From Streptomyces hygroscopicus subsp. hygroscopicus (GTDB taxonomy: Bacteria; Actinomycetota; Actinomycetes; Streptomycetales; Streptomycetaceae), in contig NZ_BSSM01000009.1 of NCBI RefSeq assembly GCF_030269125.1, forward strand, positions 287,592 through 351,591: a stretch of DNA of 64,000 nt, read 5' to 3'. How positions within the stretch are numbered: position 1 is the stretch's first letter; each line of letters starts with the position of its first letter. Positions 6,763 to 16,237 of this stretch are shown here, piece after piece. Both the position numbers and the translations under genes were made by a program. The notes beneath the pieces were generated by a model, which was not told where the DNA came from, ran no database searches, and saw only the letters and a list, made by a program, of their open reading frames with translations.

Positions 6763-9660
6763 TCAGGAGGACTCGCCGAAGGCGGCCCGTGTCATCAGGC
6801 TGGCCAGGGCCGAGCGCGAGGGGATCGAGGTCTTGCGGTAGATCGCCGACAGGTGGGTCTCGATCGTGCGGCGGCTGACGTAGAGCTTCGTGGCGATGTC
6901 CTGGTTGCTCAGACCCTCGGTCACCAGCGCGGCGATCTCGAGTTCGCGCGCCGTCAGCTGGGCCAGCACCTCGGGGACCCGCAACGAGCCCTCGACCTGG
7001 GGACGTATGAGTTCGGCCAGGTCCGACAGCAGGCGTGCGCCGCCGGCGGCGGCGATCCGGTCGGCGCGGCGCCACATGGCCACCGCGCGCGGGCCGTGCC
7101 GGGCGGCCTTCGCCAGGGGAGCGGCGCGCAGCAACGAGTACGCCTCCCACACGGTCGCGCCGCAGTGCCCGTACTCCTGTGCGGCCTCGTCGAAGAGGCG
7201 CAGGGCTTCACGGGTGTCGCCGCGCTGCTCGGCGAGCGCGCCACCGGCGCGCAGCGCGGCCGCACGCTGGCCCCGCAGTCCCACGCGGGCCGCCTCCTCG
7301 GCGGCTCGCGCGGCCCAGCGTTCGGCCTGGCCGAGATGGCCGGTGGCGATCGCGGCGTTGACGAGTGTCTCCAGCTGGGCGGGGCGCAGCGAAGGCTGGA
7401 GCCGCCCCAGTCCGGGGCCGCCCCCGGCCTTGAGGACGGCCTCCTGGGTGCGGTACGGGTCGCCGGCCACCGAGGCCGCCTGGGCGAGCATGCACCACGC
7501 CAGTGACGCCCACCATGTGCCGCTCTCGCCGGCCGTGGCCACCGCTTCCTCGGCGGTCGCCAGGGCCCGGCCGTCGCCCAGGGGGCTTGCCAGAAGCAGG
7601 ATCAGGCTCTTGACGGACAGTGTGAAGGCGAGGAGATCCCCGCTGCCGATGGCCCGTGCGATGGACTCCGCCTCCTCGGCCGACTCCAGGGCGGCCGGCA
7701 GCCGGCAGGTGTTCAGCAGCGCGTAGGCGCGGCTCATCAGCAGGTGGGGCAGCACGTGCAGTCGACCACCGCGGCGAGCGATGTCCAGCCCCCGGTTCGC
7801 GTGCCGTTCCGCGTCGGCGTAACGCTCCAGCAGCGCCTCGGACCAGGACAGCCACACCAGGGACTCGCACAGGTCGGTCAGGCTGGGGTCGGTCAGACCG
7901 TTCGCGAGCCCGGCGGCGGCGTCGGCGTACCGCTCGGCGTCCTCGGTCCTGCCCTCGTACGCCTCGCCCAGCGACGCCAGCGCCAGGACCCCCGCCTCAC
8001 CGGTGAGGTCGCCGTGGGCACGGGCGACGGCGAGGGTCCGCCGGATGTCCGCCCGCACGTCGGGATAGGCGACGTTCAGCAGGGCCGACATGCCCAGCGC
8101 CAGCCCGAGGGAGACCGCCTGGCCGGGCGGCGGGCCGGGAGTGCGGGACAGTTCCCGGCGCAGCAGGGCGGTCGCCTCCGGGGAGTGCCCGAGGTGCCGT
8201 TCCATCATGGCGCACAGGGAGACGGCGTCCGCGCGCAGCGCCGGGTGCTCGTCCCCCGCCGTACTGATCACCGTGTGCAGCAGATCGCGGCTCTCGCGCA
8301 GACTGCCGCCGAGTCCGAGCGCTCTGGCCCGGGACAGCGTCCACTCGGCGCGCTGCCGCGCGTACGCGGGCCCCTCCGGCAGGAACCGCAGCACGACGCC
8401 GAGCAGGTGGGCGGCCGTGGCCGGCGCCGTGGCGGCGAACTGGGCGGCCGCTTCGCTCAGTACGGCCGCCGACGCGGGGTCCCAGTCGGCCAGCGACCGC
8501 TCGACGTGATGGGCCCGCTCGGCCGCTGAGGCACCCCTCCTGGCCAGTTCGGCCGCCGCGCGGCGGTGGATCTCGGTACGCCGCGGGGCGGCGGTGTTCT
8601 CGTAGACCAGCGCCCGCAGCAGCGGATGCCGCAGCGTCCACCGGCCGTCCGACCCCATGCGCAGCAGATCGCGCCTGGCCAGTTCGCCCGTGCGGTCGTC
8701 GAGTCGGTCGGGTGCCGCATCTCCGGTCGTCAGGCGCAGCATGGCGGGCGTCGCGTGGTCGCCGAGCACCGACACCGCCTCGACGACCAGGCGCTGCGCC
8801 GCGGTCAGCGCGGTCAGTTCGTCCAGCAGCAGGGCACCCAGCCCGCTCGGCGCCCCGGCGGTGTCCTCACCCGGGCCGTGGGCGGTGATGCCGGGCAGCG
8901 GCGCGCCGTGCCGGTACGCGTGCAGAAGGGCCAGGAAGTACAGCGGATTGCCCTCGCTGGCGGCGTACAACTCCCGTGCGCGGCCCGGGGGCAGGTCGGG
9001 GGCCAGCGAACCGACCGCCTCCTGCTCGCCCAGCGGGCCCAGCGCCATGGACAGCACGGTGCCGTCGTCGGCTCCGCGCGTGAGAGCGGCGGTGAGCGAG
9101 GTCGGCGTCTGCCGTCCGCGCCGCGCCAGCACGAGCAGCACCCGGCCGCGCACCGGGTGCCGGACCAGATGGTCGACGAACTCCAGGGACGCGGGATCGG
9201 CCCAGTGGAGATCGTCCAGGGTCACGAGCAGGCCGTGCCGCCTCCCGAGTCTCTCCAGCACCCCCGTGACGGCGCGGTAGAGGGCGAAGCGACTCGGTGT
9301 GCCCTCGCCCTTTGCCCGGCCCCCCGCGCCGCGGACGCCGTGCAGCACCGGCGCCGCCTCCGCCACCAGGTCCTCGTCGAGCCTCGCGAGGTCGGCGTCG
9401 GCGAACGCGTCCGTGAAGGTCTGGAACGGGGTGTTGCGCTCGAACTCCGTGGCCCTGCCCCGCAACACCGTCAGCCCCCGGCCGCGGGCCCGCGCGCGCG
9501 TCCAGCCCAGCAGCCGGCTCTTCCCGATGCCCGCTTCCCCGACGATGTCGACCACCCGGGGCACACCGTCTTCCCCCAGGCCGTCGAGCAGTCGGCCGAG
9601 CCGCTCCAGCTCCGCGGACCTGCCGGCCGGCGTCGTCGTGTCCTCGTCGCGTATCGGCAT
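6763..9660 (-). CDS. LuxR-family LAL-type ATPase transcriptional regulator (LAL1)
   Basis: A 965-residue large ATP-binding LuxR regulator. Walker A is GEAGIGKS at residues 41-48. LVTLDDLHWADPASLEF is Walker B. A long helical TPR-like middle follows. The C-terminus has a LuxR helix-turn-helix: LTARELEIAALVTEGLSNQD, then SRRTIETHLSAIYRKT. LAL proteins of this size are usually pathway activators. It is divergent from lanA1; the 192-bp gap contains a perfect GATCCGG inverted repeat, so it probably controls lanA1-lanKC1. It resembles the LAL2 protein at 22948-25950 in architecture, which suggests a regulator duplicated with the two lanthipeptide systems. Confidence 0.93.
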   Translation of the reverse strand: MPIRDEDTTTPAGRSAELERLGRLLDGLGEDGVPRVVDIVGEAGIGKSRLLGWTRARARGRGLTVLRGRATEFERNTPFQTFTDAFADADLARLDEDLVAEAAPVLHGVRGAGGRAKGEGTPSRFALYRAVTGVLERLGRRHGLLVTLDDLHWADPASLEFVDHLVRHPVRGRVLLVLARRGRQTPTSLTAALTRGADDGTVLSMALGPLGEQEAVGSLAPDLPPGRARELYAASEGNPLYFLALLHAYRHGAPLPGITAHGPGEDTAGAPSGLGALLLDELTALTAAQRLVVEAVSVLGDHATPAMLRLTTGDAAPDRLDDRTGELARRDLLRMGSDGRWTLRHPLLRALVYENTAAPRRTEIHRRAAAELARRGASAAERAHHVERSLADWDPASAAVLSEAAAQFAATAPATAAHLLGVVLRFLPEGPAYARQRAEWTLSRARALGLGGSLRESRDLLHTVISTAGDEHPALRADAVSLCAMMERHLGHSPEATALLRRELSRTPGPPPGQAVSLGLALGMSALLNVAYPDVRADIRRTLAVARAHGDLTGEAGVLALASLGEAYEGRTEDAERYADAAAGLANGLTDPSLTDLCESLVWLSWSEALLERYADAERHANRGLDIARRGGRLHVLPHLLMSRAYALLNTCRLPAALESAEEAESIARAIGSGDLLAFTLSVKSLILLLASPLGDGRALATAEEAVATAGESGTWWASLAWCMLAQAASVAGDPYRTQEAVLKAGGGPGLGRLQPSLRPAQLETLVNAAIATGHLGQAERWAARAAEEAARVGLRGQRAAALRAGGALAEQRGDTREALRLFDEAAQEYGHCGATVWEAYSLLRAAPLAKAARHGPRAVAMWRRADRIAAAGGARLLSDLAELIRPQVEGSLRVPEVLAQLTARELEIAALVTEGLSNQDIATKLYVSRRTIETHLSAIYRKTSIPSRSALASLMTRAAFGESS

Positions 9661-9742
9661 CCCACGCCCCTGTCCTTCGGCGTCCGCCTACCCGGGGCAC
9701 CCTGCTTTTTCGGCAGGAAGCCCGGATGTCGGGACGCACGGT

Positions 9743-9760
9743 GATCCGGAATGCCGGATC
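9743..9760. promoter_or_regulatory. Perfect inverted repeat upstream of lanA1, candidate LAL1 operator
   Basis: GATCCGG-AATG-CCGGATC lies 92 bp upstream of the lanA1 start and 82 bp upstream of the divergent LAL1 start. A TAGCTT hexamer (about 9796-9801), fitting the Streptomyces TAnnnT -10 consensus, lies between the repeat and lanA1. The arrangement suits activator binding upstream of the lanthipeptide promoter. Confidence 0.45.
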
Positions 9761-9852
9761 CAAACCGTTGGTAGACCGTCTCTGAATCGGATCTTCCTAG
9801 CTTCGGGGGTGTCCGCGAAATCCGCTGACGCCGTTACCCGAAGGAGATCTCC

Positions 9853-9996
9853 ATGGCCGAGAACACCGAGCCCACCGCCGACGAGACCGAGGTCGAGGCG
9901 CACGCCGAGTCCGTCCTGCCGCTCCAGGAGCTGACGTCCCCCGAGCCCGACGGCCTGGTGGAGTCCGGGAAGAGCACCGCCAGCATCGTCTGCTGA
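9853..9996 (+). CDS. Class III lanthipeptide precursor peptide, C-terminal labionin motif (LanA1)
   Basis: A 47-residue acidic peptide just upstream of a LanKC gene. ATG 9853 follows AAGGAGAT at ideal spacing. The leader is Glu/Asp/Thr-rich and contains VLPLQELTSPE, which fits the hydrophobic L-x-L-Q-x-L recognition element of class III leaders. The C-terminus is ESGKSTASIVC: Ser38, Ser41, Ser44 and Cys47 are each three apart, giving S-x2-S-x2-C, the pattern that class III enzymes convert to labionin or lanthionine. Cys47 is the last residue. Core start and final rings are unknown. It is 120 bp upstream of lanKC1 and probably its substrate. Confidence 0.8.
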   Translation: MAENTEPTADETEVEAHAESVLPLQELTSPEPDGLVESGKSTASIVC

Positions 9997-10115
9997 CTGC
10001 CCTCTCCGGCGGGGTGCGCGGCCGCTGTCACCGCGGTCTCGCACCCCGCCGCCCGCGCACCGCGCGGCCACCCGGTCTCCCCCGTTCTGCTCGACGTCCC
10101 GTCCCGGAGGGGCTC

Positions 10116-12710
10116 ATGAAGGATCCGATCGCGTTCGCGCTCGCCGACCGCGACTTCTACGCGCCGCTGGAGCGCAGCGGCGCCCCCGGCGCGGAGTTCC
10201 GGCCGAGCCGGGTCCCCGCGGGGTGGCGCAGGCGCCGGTCCGGGATCTGGACGCAGTGGGAGCGGGGCGGCCTCGACGGGACGGAGGACGGCTGGAAGGT
10301 CCATGTCTCGGCCCGTCCCGACCGCCTGGCCCAGGTGCTCGACCTCGCGGCGGAGGTCCTCTTCGACGAGGGGGTCACCTTCAAGCACCTGTCGGCCCAG
10401 CTGTTCTACCGCTGGCTCCACCACAAGCACGGGGCCCGGTCGCAGAGCGGCAAGTTCATCGCGGCCTACCCCGTGGACGTCCCGGCGGCCCGTCGGCTGA
10501 TGGAGCGGCTGCGCGAGGCGCTGGCCGACGAGGACGGTCCCTACGTCCTCACCGACCGGCGGTTCAAGGACTCCCGCACGGTGCACTACCGCTACGGCGC
10601 CTTCGCCCACCGCTCCCGGGTCCGGGCCGACGGCAGGGCCACGGCGCTGGTACGCGACGGGAACGGCCTGCTGGTCGAGGACCGGCGCGGCGTCTCCTTC
10701 CAGCTGCCGGACGGTGTCACCGACCCCTTCGTCCCGCCGGCCGCCCCCGGCGCGAAGGCCGCGGCCCGCTCCGGACCGGTGACGCTGGGCGACTTCGCCA
10801 TCGACTCCGTCGTGCGGCACAGCAACGGCGGCGGCGCCTACCGCGGGCACCACACCGGGACGGGCCGCCCGGTCTTCGTCAAGGAGGCCAGGGCGCACAC
10901 CGGCCTCGGCGATTCCGGCGCCACCGCGCAGGAGCAGCTGCGCGCGGAGTGGCGCACCCTGCGGGCGCTGCACCGGGCCGCACCCGGTCTCGCGCCCGAG
11001 CCGATCGCCTACCTGCGCGGCTGGGAACACGAGTTCCTGGTCACGGAGTTCATCGAGGGCAGCGACCTGCGCGCCTGGATGGCGGCCTCCACCCCGCTGA
11101 TCGGGGTGGAGGGCTCGGCACAGGACATCGCCGGCTACTACCGGCGCTGCGAGACGGTCATCTCCGGAGTCGAGCGGGCGGTGGCCCGGCTGCACGAGTG
11201 CGGTTACCTCTTCGTCGACGTCTCCCCCGGGAACGTGCTCGTCCGCGCGGACGACAGCGTCCGCCTCGTCGACTTCGAGGCCGCCCGGCTGCTGGGCGCC
11301 GGGTTCGCCAGGACCGGCACCCCCGGGTTCACCCCGCCGGACGAGCTGATCGGCGACGACACCGGCGTGTACGACGCGTACGGACTGGCGGCGCTGGCCC
11401 TGATGCTGCTGGCGCCGTTCAACCAGATGGCGCAGCGCAATCCCGACTCCCTCGCCCACCTCCACCACGACCTGGGCGAACGGGCGCCGGTCGCACCGTC
11501 CTTGTGGGCCAGGGCGACGAAGTTCCACGCGCCCGGCGGCAGTCCGCTGCTCCCGACGCCGGAGCAGGTCGCCGAGGATCCTGCGCTCCACCTCGCCGCC
11601 CTGCGGGACAGGACCGCGGACGCGCTGCTCGCCATGGCGGACGTGGACGACCCGGCGCGCGTGTTCCCGACGATCGCCGAGGGATACCTGACCAACACGC
11701 TGTGCGTGGCGTACGGCACGGCCGGCGTCGTCCACGCGCTGCGCAGGGCGGGCCGTCCGCTGCCCGAGCGGGTGCTGGACCGGCTGCGCCGCGACGCGCT
11801 CGGCACCGCCGGCGACCTGCCGCCCGGCCTCTACGTGGGGCTGTCCGGCATCGCCTGGGTGCTGGCCGACTGCGGGATGCCCGAGGAAGCCCTCGAACTG
11901 CTCTCGGCGGCCGACCGGCATCCGCTGACCGCCGAGAACGCCACCCTCTTCGGCGGGGCCGCAGGGGTCGTCCTGACCCGGCTGGCGCTGTACGGCCACA
12001 CCCGCGACGAGGGCCAGGTCGACCGGGCGCTCGCACTCGCCGCCGGGCTTCCGGCGGACGGACCGCTCGTTGCGGGACTCGGTCCCGACGACCCCACCGG
12101 GCTGCTGCACGGCAGGTGCGGGATCGCCCTGATGCTCCAGCAGCTTGCGGCCGTCACCGGCGACCCGGCCCACCTCGCGCGCGGGGTGCGGCTGCTGCAC
12201 GCCGAACTGGACCGGGCCGACGACCCGGACGGTCCGAGTCTCACCTTCCCCGTCTCCGAGACCGACCGCCGCAGCATGCCCTATCTGTTCTGCGGGTCGG
12301 CCGGGCTCGCCCACACCGTCTCCCGCTATCTGCGCGTGGTGGACGACGAGCGGCTGGCCGAGGCGCTGCCGCGCCTGCTCGCACCGCTGCGCACCACCTT
12401 CACCGCGCAGCCCGGCCTCCACCCGGGCCTGGCCGGCCTGGGCTTCGCCCTCGCGGACCACGCCGAGGTCACCGGCGACGCGAGCAGCCGGCACGCCGCG
12501 CTGCGGGTCGCCCGCGGGCTGTTCAAGTTCGCGGTACCGCACGAAACCGGCGTGCGCTTCCTGGGCGACCAACTGCTGCGGTACAGCGCCGACCTGTACA
12601 GCGGATCGGCCGGCGTGCTGCTCTTCCTGGACCAGCTGCTCGACCCCCGCCCCGATCCGCTCTTCACCGTCGACGCCCTGGCGCGGCGGACCGCCGGCGT
12701 ACGCGCATGA
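10116..12710 (+). CDS. Class III lanthionine synthetase LanKC1 (lyase-kinase-cyclase)
   Basis: An 864-residue trifunctional RiPP synthetase. The N-terminal lyase part (~1-200) has FKHLSAQLFYRWLHHKHGARSQSGKF. The Ser/Thr kinase part (~220-510) has VFVKEARAH (ATP Lys), EFIEGSDL, a catalytic loop DVSPGNVLV and the metal motif DFEAA in place of DFG. The LanC-like cyclase (~560-864) has repeats such as GLLHGRCG and LFCGSAGLAH. The usual zinc Cys/Cys-His set is not in canonical order, so I call class III rather than IV. It should phosphorylate Ser/Thr of LanA1, eliminate phosphate and cyclise onto Cys. ATG 10116 follows CGGAGGGG. Its stop overlaps the MFS start (ATGA). Confidence 0.93.
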   Translation: MKDPIAFALADRDFYAPLERSGAPGAEFRPSRVPAGWRRRRSGIWTQWERGGLDGTEDGWKVHVSARPDRLAQVLDLAAEVLFDEGVTFKHLSAQLFYRWLHHKHGARSQSGKFIAAYPVDVPAARRLMERLREALADEDGPYVLTDRRFKDSRTVHYRYGAFAHRSRVRADGRATALVRDGNGLLVEDRRGVSFQLPDGVTDPFVPPAAPGAKAAARSGPVTLGDFAIDSVVRHSNGGGAYRGHHTGTGRPVFVKEARAHTGLGDSGATAQEQLRAEWRTLRALHRAAPGLAPEPIAYLRGWEHEFLVTEFIEGSDLRAWMAASTPLIGVEGSAQDIAGYYRRCETVISGVERAVARLHECGYLFVDVSPGNVLVRADDSVRLVDFEAARLLGAGFARTGTPGFTPPDELIGDDTGVYDAYGLAALALMLLAPFNQMAQRNPDSLAHLHHDLGERAPVAPSLWARATKFHAPGGSPLLPTPEQVAEDPALHLAALRDRTADALLAMADVDDPARVFPTIAEGYLTNTLCVAYGTAGVVHALRRAGRPLPERVLDRLRRDALGTAGDLPPGLYVGLSGIAWVLADCGMPEEALELLSAADRHPLTAENATLFGGAAGVVLTRLALYGHTRDEGQVDRALALAAGLPADGPLVAGLGPDDPTGLLHGRCGIALMLQQLAAVTGDPAHLARGVRLLHAELDRADDPDGPSLTFPVSETDRRSMPYLFCGSAGLAHTVSRYLRVVDDERLAEALPRLLAPLRTTFTAQPGLHPGLAGLGFALADHAEVTGDASSRHAALRVARGLFKFAVPHETGVRFLGDQLLRYSADLYSGSAGVLLFLDQLLDPRPDPLFTVDALARRTAGVRA

Positions 12711-13996
12711 AAGGGACCGCCGTGCGACGCGACGTCACGCTCTACTGGTGGGGCCAGACCACCTCCGCGTTCGGCTCCGTCTTCACCACGATCGCCGTCC
12801 CCGTCGTCGCCGTCGTGTCGCTGCGCGCCTCGGCGGGACAGGTCGGCCTGGTCAGCGCGGCGGCCGCGCTGCCCATGCTCGTCTGCGGGTTCCCGGCCGG
12901 CGCGCTGGCCGACCGGATCACCCGCCCGCGCCGGACCCTGATAGCCCTGGACGGGATCTCGGCGCTGACCGTCGCCCTGGTGGCCTGGGGGCTCGCGAGC
13001 GGGCTCGCGGGCATCGGCTGGCTGGTCGTCCTCGCCGCGGTGCTGGGCGCGGTGGGGACACTGGAATCCGCGGTCTACTTCGTCCACCTGCGCCAACTGG
13101 TCGGCGCGGACGGCGTCGGCCCGGCGCGCGCCCGGCTCCAGGCCGGGCAGTACGGGGCGGCGCTCGTCGGCCGGATCCTGGCGGGCCCGGCCATCGTCGT
13201 GCTGGGTGGCGCGGGGGCCCTGGCGATGGACGCCGCGAGCTACGTCCTGAGCGCTCTGGCGCTGCTGGGCATGCGGTCGCCCGATCAGGTCCCCCGCGAG
13301 GCCGGTGCCTCGGTGGCCGACGCGCTGCGCGGCGCGGCGGCGGGACTGCGGTTCCTCGGCCGTGACCCGTTCCTGCGGATCCTGCTGGTCTTCATCACGG
13401 TGCCGGCGGCCGTCATGGCGGCGACGGGCGCGCTGACAGGACCCTTCCTGCTGCGCGACATCCACCTGCCGACCGGGGCCTACGGGCTGGTCTTCGCGCT
13501 GTCCGGCCTCACGGGCCTGCTCGGGTCGCTCGTGGCCGGGAGGGTCCTCGGTCCGCGCCGCGATCCCCGGCCGGTGGTGATCACCACGTTCGCCGCGGCC
13601 CTGCTGTGCGGCCTGCTGCTGCCGCTGTCCGCGGGTCCGCTGCCCCTGGCGGCCACCTGCGCCGCCCTGGGCATCGGCCTGCCGATCTTCTTCGGGGCCA
13701 TCGCCAACGTCGCGCTCTCGGCGGTGTTCACCGCCTGCGTGCCCGAGGACACCCTGGGCCGCGCGATGGCCGCGCTCCAGGTGCTGGCGGCCGCGGCGGG
13801 CCTGCTGGGCGCGCTCGGCGGCGGTGCGCTCGGGGACGGGATCGGCGTCCACCGGGCCCTGTGGGCACTGGGCGTACTCGCGCTCGGGGCACTCGCGGCC
13901 GGCCTGCGGCCCGCCGTGCGGGCCGCCCGGCGGCGCGCTCCCGCGGACGGGGCGGCACCCGGGCCGTCGCCCGCTCCGGCGGGCACCGCTCGATGA
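12707..13996 (+). CDS. MFS exporter coupled to LanKC1
   Basis: A 429-residue membrane protein with about 12 hydrophobic segments, starting TLYWWGQTTSAFGSVFT and carrying the MFS loop motif ADRITRPRRT after helix 2. It resembles actinobacterial EntS/tetracycline-type MFS proteins. The ATG at 12707 overlaps the LanKC1 stop by 4 bp, so it is translationally coupled. Its role is probably export of the LanA1 product or self-protection (inference). Many class III clusters use ABC transporters instead; none is visible here. GTG 12722 is an alternative start. The C-terminal ~25 residues are Pro/Ala-rich. Confidence 0.87.
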   Translation: MKGTAVRRDVTLYWWGQTTSAFGSVFTTIAVPVVAVVSLRASAGQVGLVSAAAALPMLVCGFPAGALADRITRPRRTLIALDGISALTVALVAWGLASGLAGIGWLVVLAAVLGAVGTLESAVYFVHLRQLVGADGVGPARARLQAGQYGAALVGRILAGPAIVVLGGAGALAMDAASYVLSALALLGMRSPDQVPREAGASVADALRGAAAGLRFLGRDPFLRILLVFITVPAAVMAATGALTGPFLLRDIHLPTGAYGLVFALSGLTGLLGSLVAGRVLGPRRDPRPVVITTFAAALLCGLLLPLSAGPLPLAATCAALGIGLPIFFGAIANVALSAVFTACVPEDTLGRAMAALQVLAAAAGLLGALGGGALGDGIGVHRALWALGVLALGALAAGLRPAVRAARRRAPADGAAPGPSPAPAGTAR

Positions 13997-14180
13997 ACAC
14001 GGGCAGGGCGTACGCCGGAGCCGGCCGCCGAGGCGGCCGTACGGGCCCCGCTCGAAGCCTCCGCCCCCCATGGCGCGGCGCGCCTCCCGCCGACCGGCGC
14101 GGCGACCGCCCCGGGGCGGCGCTCCCGCGGGATCGGCCGGCCGGGCGGCGTACGTGACCGACGACCGGATGGAGCAGCGC

Positions 14181-16076
14181 ATGGCGCAGACCGCGGGAGC
14201 GGACCGGGCGCCGGTCCTCGTCCTGATCGGGGCCGGCCCGAGGGGGACCGGCCTGCTGGAGCGGATCGCGGTCAACGCGGCCGAACTCCTGCCGGACACC
14301 GCGCACCTGGCCGTCCACGTCGTCGACCCGTTCCCGGCCGGGTCGGGGCGCGTGTGGCGAGCCGGGCAGTCGCCCCTGCTGTGGATGAACTCGCGTGCCG
14401 GGGACATCACCATGTTCACCGACGACAGCGTCGACTGCGCCGGCCGTCCGAACCCGGGCCCGACACTGCACGCGTGGGCCCGGGAGCACGGCCGGGCCGG
14501 CGCGGACGATCCCGGGCTGGCCGCCGAGGCGGGCGTCCTCGGGCCGGCGTCGTTCGCCAGCAGGCGGCTCGCCGGCGCGTACCTGCGCTGGTGTTTCCGG
14601 CGGGCGGCGGCCGAACTGCCGCCGAACGTCCGGCTGGTGGTGCACGAGGCGCGGGCCGTCGGGCTCACCGACCGGCCGGACGGCGGGCAGGACGTCACCC
14701 TCTCGACCGGGACCGCGATCCGGGCGGACGTCGTCGTGCTGGCCCTCGGCAACCAGCGCGGCGGACTCGACGAGCGGCAACGGGCGTTCGCGGCGCTGGC
14801 GGACCGCAACGGCGGTGGGTACCTCCCGCCCGGCTACACCGCCGACGTCGACCTCGACGTGCTGCCCGCGGGCGGCGACGTGATCGTCTCGGGCATCGGG
14901 CAGGCGTTCGCCGACCTGATGGTCCTGGTGACCGAGGGACGCGGCGGGGTGTTCGCGCGCGACCCCGACGGCACCCTGCGCTACCGGCCGTCCGGCCGCG
15001 AGCCGGTGCTGCGGGTCGGCTCGCGGCGCGGGCTGCCCGCGCATCCGAAGCCCGCGCAGCGCTGCGCGGACGCCCGCCCCGGGCCACCGCGGTTCGCCAC
15101 CGCCGAACGGATCGGGGAACTGGTGAGGTCCGGCGCGCCGGACGGCGCGGACGTGCTGCTGGGCGTCGTGCGCAAGGAACTGGGCTGGGCCTACTACCGC
15201 GAGCTGTTCCTCGCGAACCCGGCCCGCACCCGCCTGCCGTGGGACCGGTTCTCCCGCGATTTCGCCCGACTCGACTGGCACGACCCGCGGATGGCGCGCC
15301 TGGTCGCGCGGGCGGTGCCCGACCCCGAGGACCGGATGGACCTGCCGCCGCGGCGCTCCCCGCTGGCGGACCTGGCGTTCGCGGACGAACCGGCGTTGCG
15401 CGCCTGGACGGACGCCCACCTGCGGCGCGCCGTGCGCCGGGCCACCGAGGAGCGGTACAGCGGCCAGGCCGCGGCCGTCGGCGCCCTCGCGGCGCTCGTC
15501 CCCGGCCTGCTGGGCGTGCTCACCACCGGGGAGGGCCGGTGGGACCATGCCGCGGCCGCGGTGCTCGGGCCCGTGACACGCCTTACGGGACTGCTCGGTT
15601 CCGGCCTGCCGCCGTACCGCTTCGAACAGTTGCGGGCGCTGTCCGCGGCCGGCGTGGTCCGCTACCTCGGCGCCGGCCTCACGGTCACCGCCGACGAGCC
15701 GTCAGGACGGTTCGTCGCCCGCTCCACCTGCCTGCCCGGGGCGGTCACCGCGCGTCACCTGGTCGAGGCCCGGCTGCCGCACGACGACATCCTGGCGGAC
15801 GGCTCCGCGCTGCTGACGGGTCTGGTGCTGGCCGGCCGCGGGCGCGCGGTGCGGTCCGCGACCGCGGTGCGGCTGGCCGTGGACGAGCGCAGCTTCGCCG
15901 TCGAGGACCGGGCCGGCCGCGGCGACCCGCGCCGGTTCGCCCTCGGTGCCTTCGCCACCGGCGGGGCCCTGGGGGCCCTGTCGACGCCGCACACCGACGC
16001 GCCGTTCTTCCGGCAGAACGACGCGCTGGCCCGGCGGATCCTGCACGAGCTCGTGCCGCCGCGCGACGGCCGGTGA
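14181..16076 (+). CDS. FAD/NAD(P)-binding protein
   Basis: A 631-residue predicted flavoprotein. The N-terminal Rossmann motif is VLVLIGAGPRGTG (Gly17, Gly19, Gly22). A second nucleotide-binding-type strand reads VVVLALGNQRGG. The protein resembles the FAD/NAD(P)-binding (NAD_binding_9-like) family seen near siderophore and RiPP genes. I chose ATG 14181 because GGAG (14171-14174) is 6 nt upstream; ATG 14169 and GTG 14154 lack a ribosome-binding site. It lies between the MFS gene and the radical-SAM operon, so it could oxidise a peptide or another cluster product. The 184 bp before it shows no gene. Substrate is unknown. Confidence 0.78.
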   Translation: MAQTAGADRAPVLVLIGAGPRGTGLLERIAVNAAELLPDTAHLAVHVVDPFPAGSGRVWRAGQSPLLWMNSRAGDITMFTDDSVDCAGRPNPGPTLHAWAREHGRAGADDPGLAAEAGVLGPASFASRRLAGAYLRWCFRRAAAELPPNVRLVVHEARAVGLTDRPDGGQDVTLSTGTAIRADVVVLALGNQRGGLDERQRAFAALADRNGGGYLPPGYTADVDLDVLPAGGDVIVSGIGQAFADLMVLVTEGRGGVFARDPDGTLRYRPSGREPVLRVGSRRGLPAHPKPAQRCADARPGPPRFATAERIGELVRSGAPDGADVLLGVVRKELGWAYYRELFLANPARTRLPWDRFSRDFARLDWHDPRMARLVARAVPDPEDRMDLPPRRSPLADLAFADEPALRAWTDAHLRRAVRRATEERYSGQAAAVGALAALVPGLLGVLTTGEGRWDHAAAAVLGPVTRLTGLLGSGLPPYRFEQLRALSAAGVVRYLGAGLTVTADEPSGRFVARSTCLPGAVTARHLVEARLPHDDILADGSALLTGLVLAGRGRAVRSATAVRLAVDERSFAVEDRAGRGDPRRFALGAFATGGALGALSTPHTDAPFFRQNDALARRILHELVPPRDGR

Positions 16077-16237
16077 GCCGGCTCCGGCACCGGCCGCGTC
16101 CCCCGGGGCGCGCGCTCGCGACCAGCGGATATACCGCTCGTTGGGTGCCCCTATCCCGGCCCTGATCCCCCGTCGGGGAACCTGGCGGACGACGGCCGCG
16201 GACCCGCGGCGCGCGGACGGAACGACAAGGGGGACTC

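Noticed and set aside
10116..12710. LanKC1 as a class IV (LanL) synthetase because Cys occurs in GLLHGRCG and LFCGSAG
   Set aside because: The Cys residues are not in the order or spacing of the zinc Cys and Cys-His motifs, the precursor leader fits class III, and LanKC2 lacks them completely.
9853..13996. Lipolanthine (avionin) cluster because LanA1 ends in Cys
   Set aside because: No cysteine decarboxylase, polyketide synthase or acyltransferase lies nearby.
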